Positions 63,134 to 64,000 of a DNA stretch of 64,000 bases are shown here, piece after piece (within the stretch, counting starts at the first letter, position 1; every line of letters begins with the position of its first letter). The translations under genes and the position numbers were made by a program. This DNA is from Lyngbya sp. HA4199-MV5 (GTDB taxonomy: Bacteria > Cyanobacteriota > Cyanobacteriia > Leptolyngbyales > Leptolyngbyaceae), in the NCBI GenBank assembly GCA_019359375.1, contig JAHHHL010000018.1:62001-126000 (forward strand), in the 5' to 3' direction. The notes below the pieces were generated by a model that worked only from the letters and a program-made list of their open reading frames with translations, did no database searches and had not been told where the DNA came from.

Positions 63134-63736
63134 ATGCCGTCTCCCTCCTGGTTGCCATCGCTTGTCTGGACAGATTACCGCCTCGCGATTCTGTTCACCG
63201 TTTTGATTCCGCTGGGGCTTTTGCTGTGGGCGTTCATTGCCAAAGCCGAAGCCATTCAGAGTTTACTGATGATTTACTGGCGCGTTTCAAGCTTGCTGGC
63301 AATCACGGTGTACTTGTTAATTGGGGCGCTACCCGTTGGCTTTTTGTCTGGTTGGCTGGCACGAATCCTGATCCCAGTTGCCCTTTGGTTCTGGGCAGAT
63401 TTGAATGAAGAAATCAGCGAACAGCCGTCTAGCCGCCTAAAGTGGGGCTTTGTCTCATGGCGCTGGGCAGTGTCTCTGTATTGTGGTCTGGGCGCGATCG
63501 CGCAACTTCCCGTCTTACGCTGTGCGCTCGTAGGAACAGATGCCCTGGTCAAGGAACCGTTTTGTCGCATTTGGCTTGACCCACCCTGGGCGTTTAGAGA
63601 ATTGATCCATCCCACCACCAGACCCTTTTTCTTGGGCTTCTTAGCGCTGGTCGGTCTGGCAATTTATGTGCTTTACCTGGGCTATTTTGTGGTGGTTCGC
63701 TTAGGCAGACAGGGACGATCGGCGACCGGGCAGTAG
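63134..63736 (+). CDS. DUF3177 membrane protein
   Basis: The product has 200 residues with five membrane helices (about 15-38, 45-66, 69-90, 107-125 and 162-188). Between the fourth and fifth, two Cys (in LRCALVG and EPFCRIW) face the same side. It agrees with the cyanobacterial and plastid DUF3177 family, function unknown, by its WTDYRLAILFTVLIPLGLLL start. The stop codon lies in a 19-bp tandem duplication. The next gene starts about 40 bp downstream and may be cotranscribed. Confidence 0.82.
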   Translation: MPSPSWLPSLVWTDYRLAILFTVLIPLGLLLWAFIAKAEAIQSLLMIYWRVSSLLAITVYLLIGALPVGFLSGWLARILIPVALWFWADLNEEISEQPSSRLKWGFVSWRWAVSLYCGLGAIAQLPVLRCALVGTDALVKEPFCRIWLDPPWAFRELIHPTTRPFFLGFLALVGLAIYVLYLGYFVVVRLGRQGRSATGQ

Positions 63737-63754
63737 ATCGGCGACCGGGCAGTA
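63717..63754. repeat. Exact 19-bp tandem duplication at a stop codon
   Basis: GATCGGCGACCGGGCAGTA occurs at 63717-63735 and 63736-63754, and GGGCAGTAAAG follows as a third partial unit. The TAG stop of the DUF3177 gene spans the junction. Confidence 0.92.
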
Positions 63755-63775
63755 AAGGACTGGGCAGTAAAGAGC

Positions 63776-64000
63776 ATGGCTCCATCGTTAGACTCACCCA
63801 TCGATCGACTAGAACGGTACTCCGAGAAACACCCGCAGGAGGTGTTGTTGGTGACGGCTCTGGTAGACGGTGCGATTGATCAGGTTGCGATTTTTCGAGG
63901 CTTTTCGAGTTCGTTAGTGCGATCGACGGCGTTTGATCCGGATCTGCCCGTGCTGCCTGAGAATGCAGTCATCCAGTCCATCGATCGTCTCCAGAGTCCT
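63776..64000 (+). CDS. Conserved cyanobacterial/plastid-type protein, cut by window end
   Basis: The first 75 residues are visible and the frame is still open at the last base. EVLLVTALVDGAIDQVAIFR, FSSSLVRSTAFDPDLPVLPE and AVIQSIDRLQSP look like a conserved family shared by cyanobacteria and plants, with no function that I can name. The ATG lies 40 bp after the DUF3177 stop. Confidence 0.65.
   Translation, partial: MAPSLDSPIDRLERYSEKHPQEVLLVTALVDGAIDQVAIFRGFSSSLVRSTAFDPDLPVLPENAVIQSIDRLQSP

Noticed and set aside
1-64000. Other long frames in alternative phases of conserved genes (for example antisense to secA, larC or hemE)
   Set aside because: They lie wholly inside well supported genes, have no recognisable domains and reflect the high GC and codon periodicity of the true frame.

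Overview
The window comes from a cyanobacterial chromosome, probably a filamentous species. The evidence is dense HIP1 octamers (GCGATCGC) in most genes, a hetZ homologue, an RpaA-type circadian output regulator, CP12, cyanobacteria-type SecA and LarC, and many heptanucleotide short tandem repeats between genes. The genus cannot be named from sequence reading alone. No rRNA, CRISPR array, intact transposase or prophage was seen. There are two tRNA genes: Arg(CCT) at the left edge and Thr(TGT) near 29.7 kb.

Layout. 0-6.7 kb: tRNA-Arg, a secreted PPC-domain protein, a membrane protein, a Uma2-type protein, gatA, a repeat-expanded larC and a YciO/Sua5-type gene. 7-13.8 kb: hetZ, then a signalling cluster of a PAS histidine kinase, an Rcp1-like receiver and a receiver-GAF-GAF-kinase. 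14-28 kb: an acyltransferase, rpaA, a glycosyltransferase, a CPA2 antiporter with a small membrane-anchored partner, an MprF-like protein, an esterase, rlmD-lpxD and a lipoprotein. 27.4-37.1 kb: a dehydrogenase-hemE pair, tRNA-Thr, a TPR protein, yqeK and rsfS, an orphan sugar ABC permease, purN, a deaminase and small conserved cyanobacterial genes. 42.4-64 kb: hpxO-like flavoprotein, MFS exporter, dihaem cytochrome c, secA, an RND efflux operon with a clear terminator, trmB and metallophosphoesterase (head to head), a VapBC-type pair, a FIST protein, CP12, a DUF3177 protein and a gene cut by the window end.

The least explained part is 37.1-42.2 kb. It is AT-richer, and about 2.8 kb of it has no HIP1 core. 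It carries two unrelated blocks of tandem repeats, a 474-residue protein of unknown family with HEPN-like RX4-6H motifs, two consecutive pairs of small protein plus clan AA aspartic protease, an orphan antitoxin-like ORF, and a DUF433/PIN-like toxin-antitoxin pair. I read it as an accessory, defence-like island. This is inference.

A second theme is small repeats that have become parts of genes. A MITE of about 122 bp (IS5-like ends, CTAG/TTAG flanks) occurs four times. It supplies the annotated start codon of the acyltransferase, sits on the stop codons of rpaA and the MprF-like gene, and lies 3 bp from the stop of the PPC gene. Heptanucleotide repeats are translated inside larC and at the C-termini of the acyltransferase and the ABC permease.
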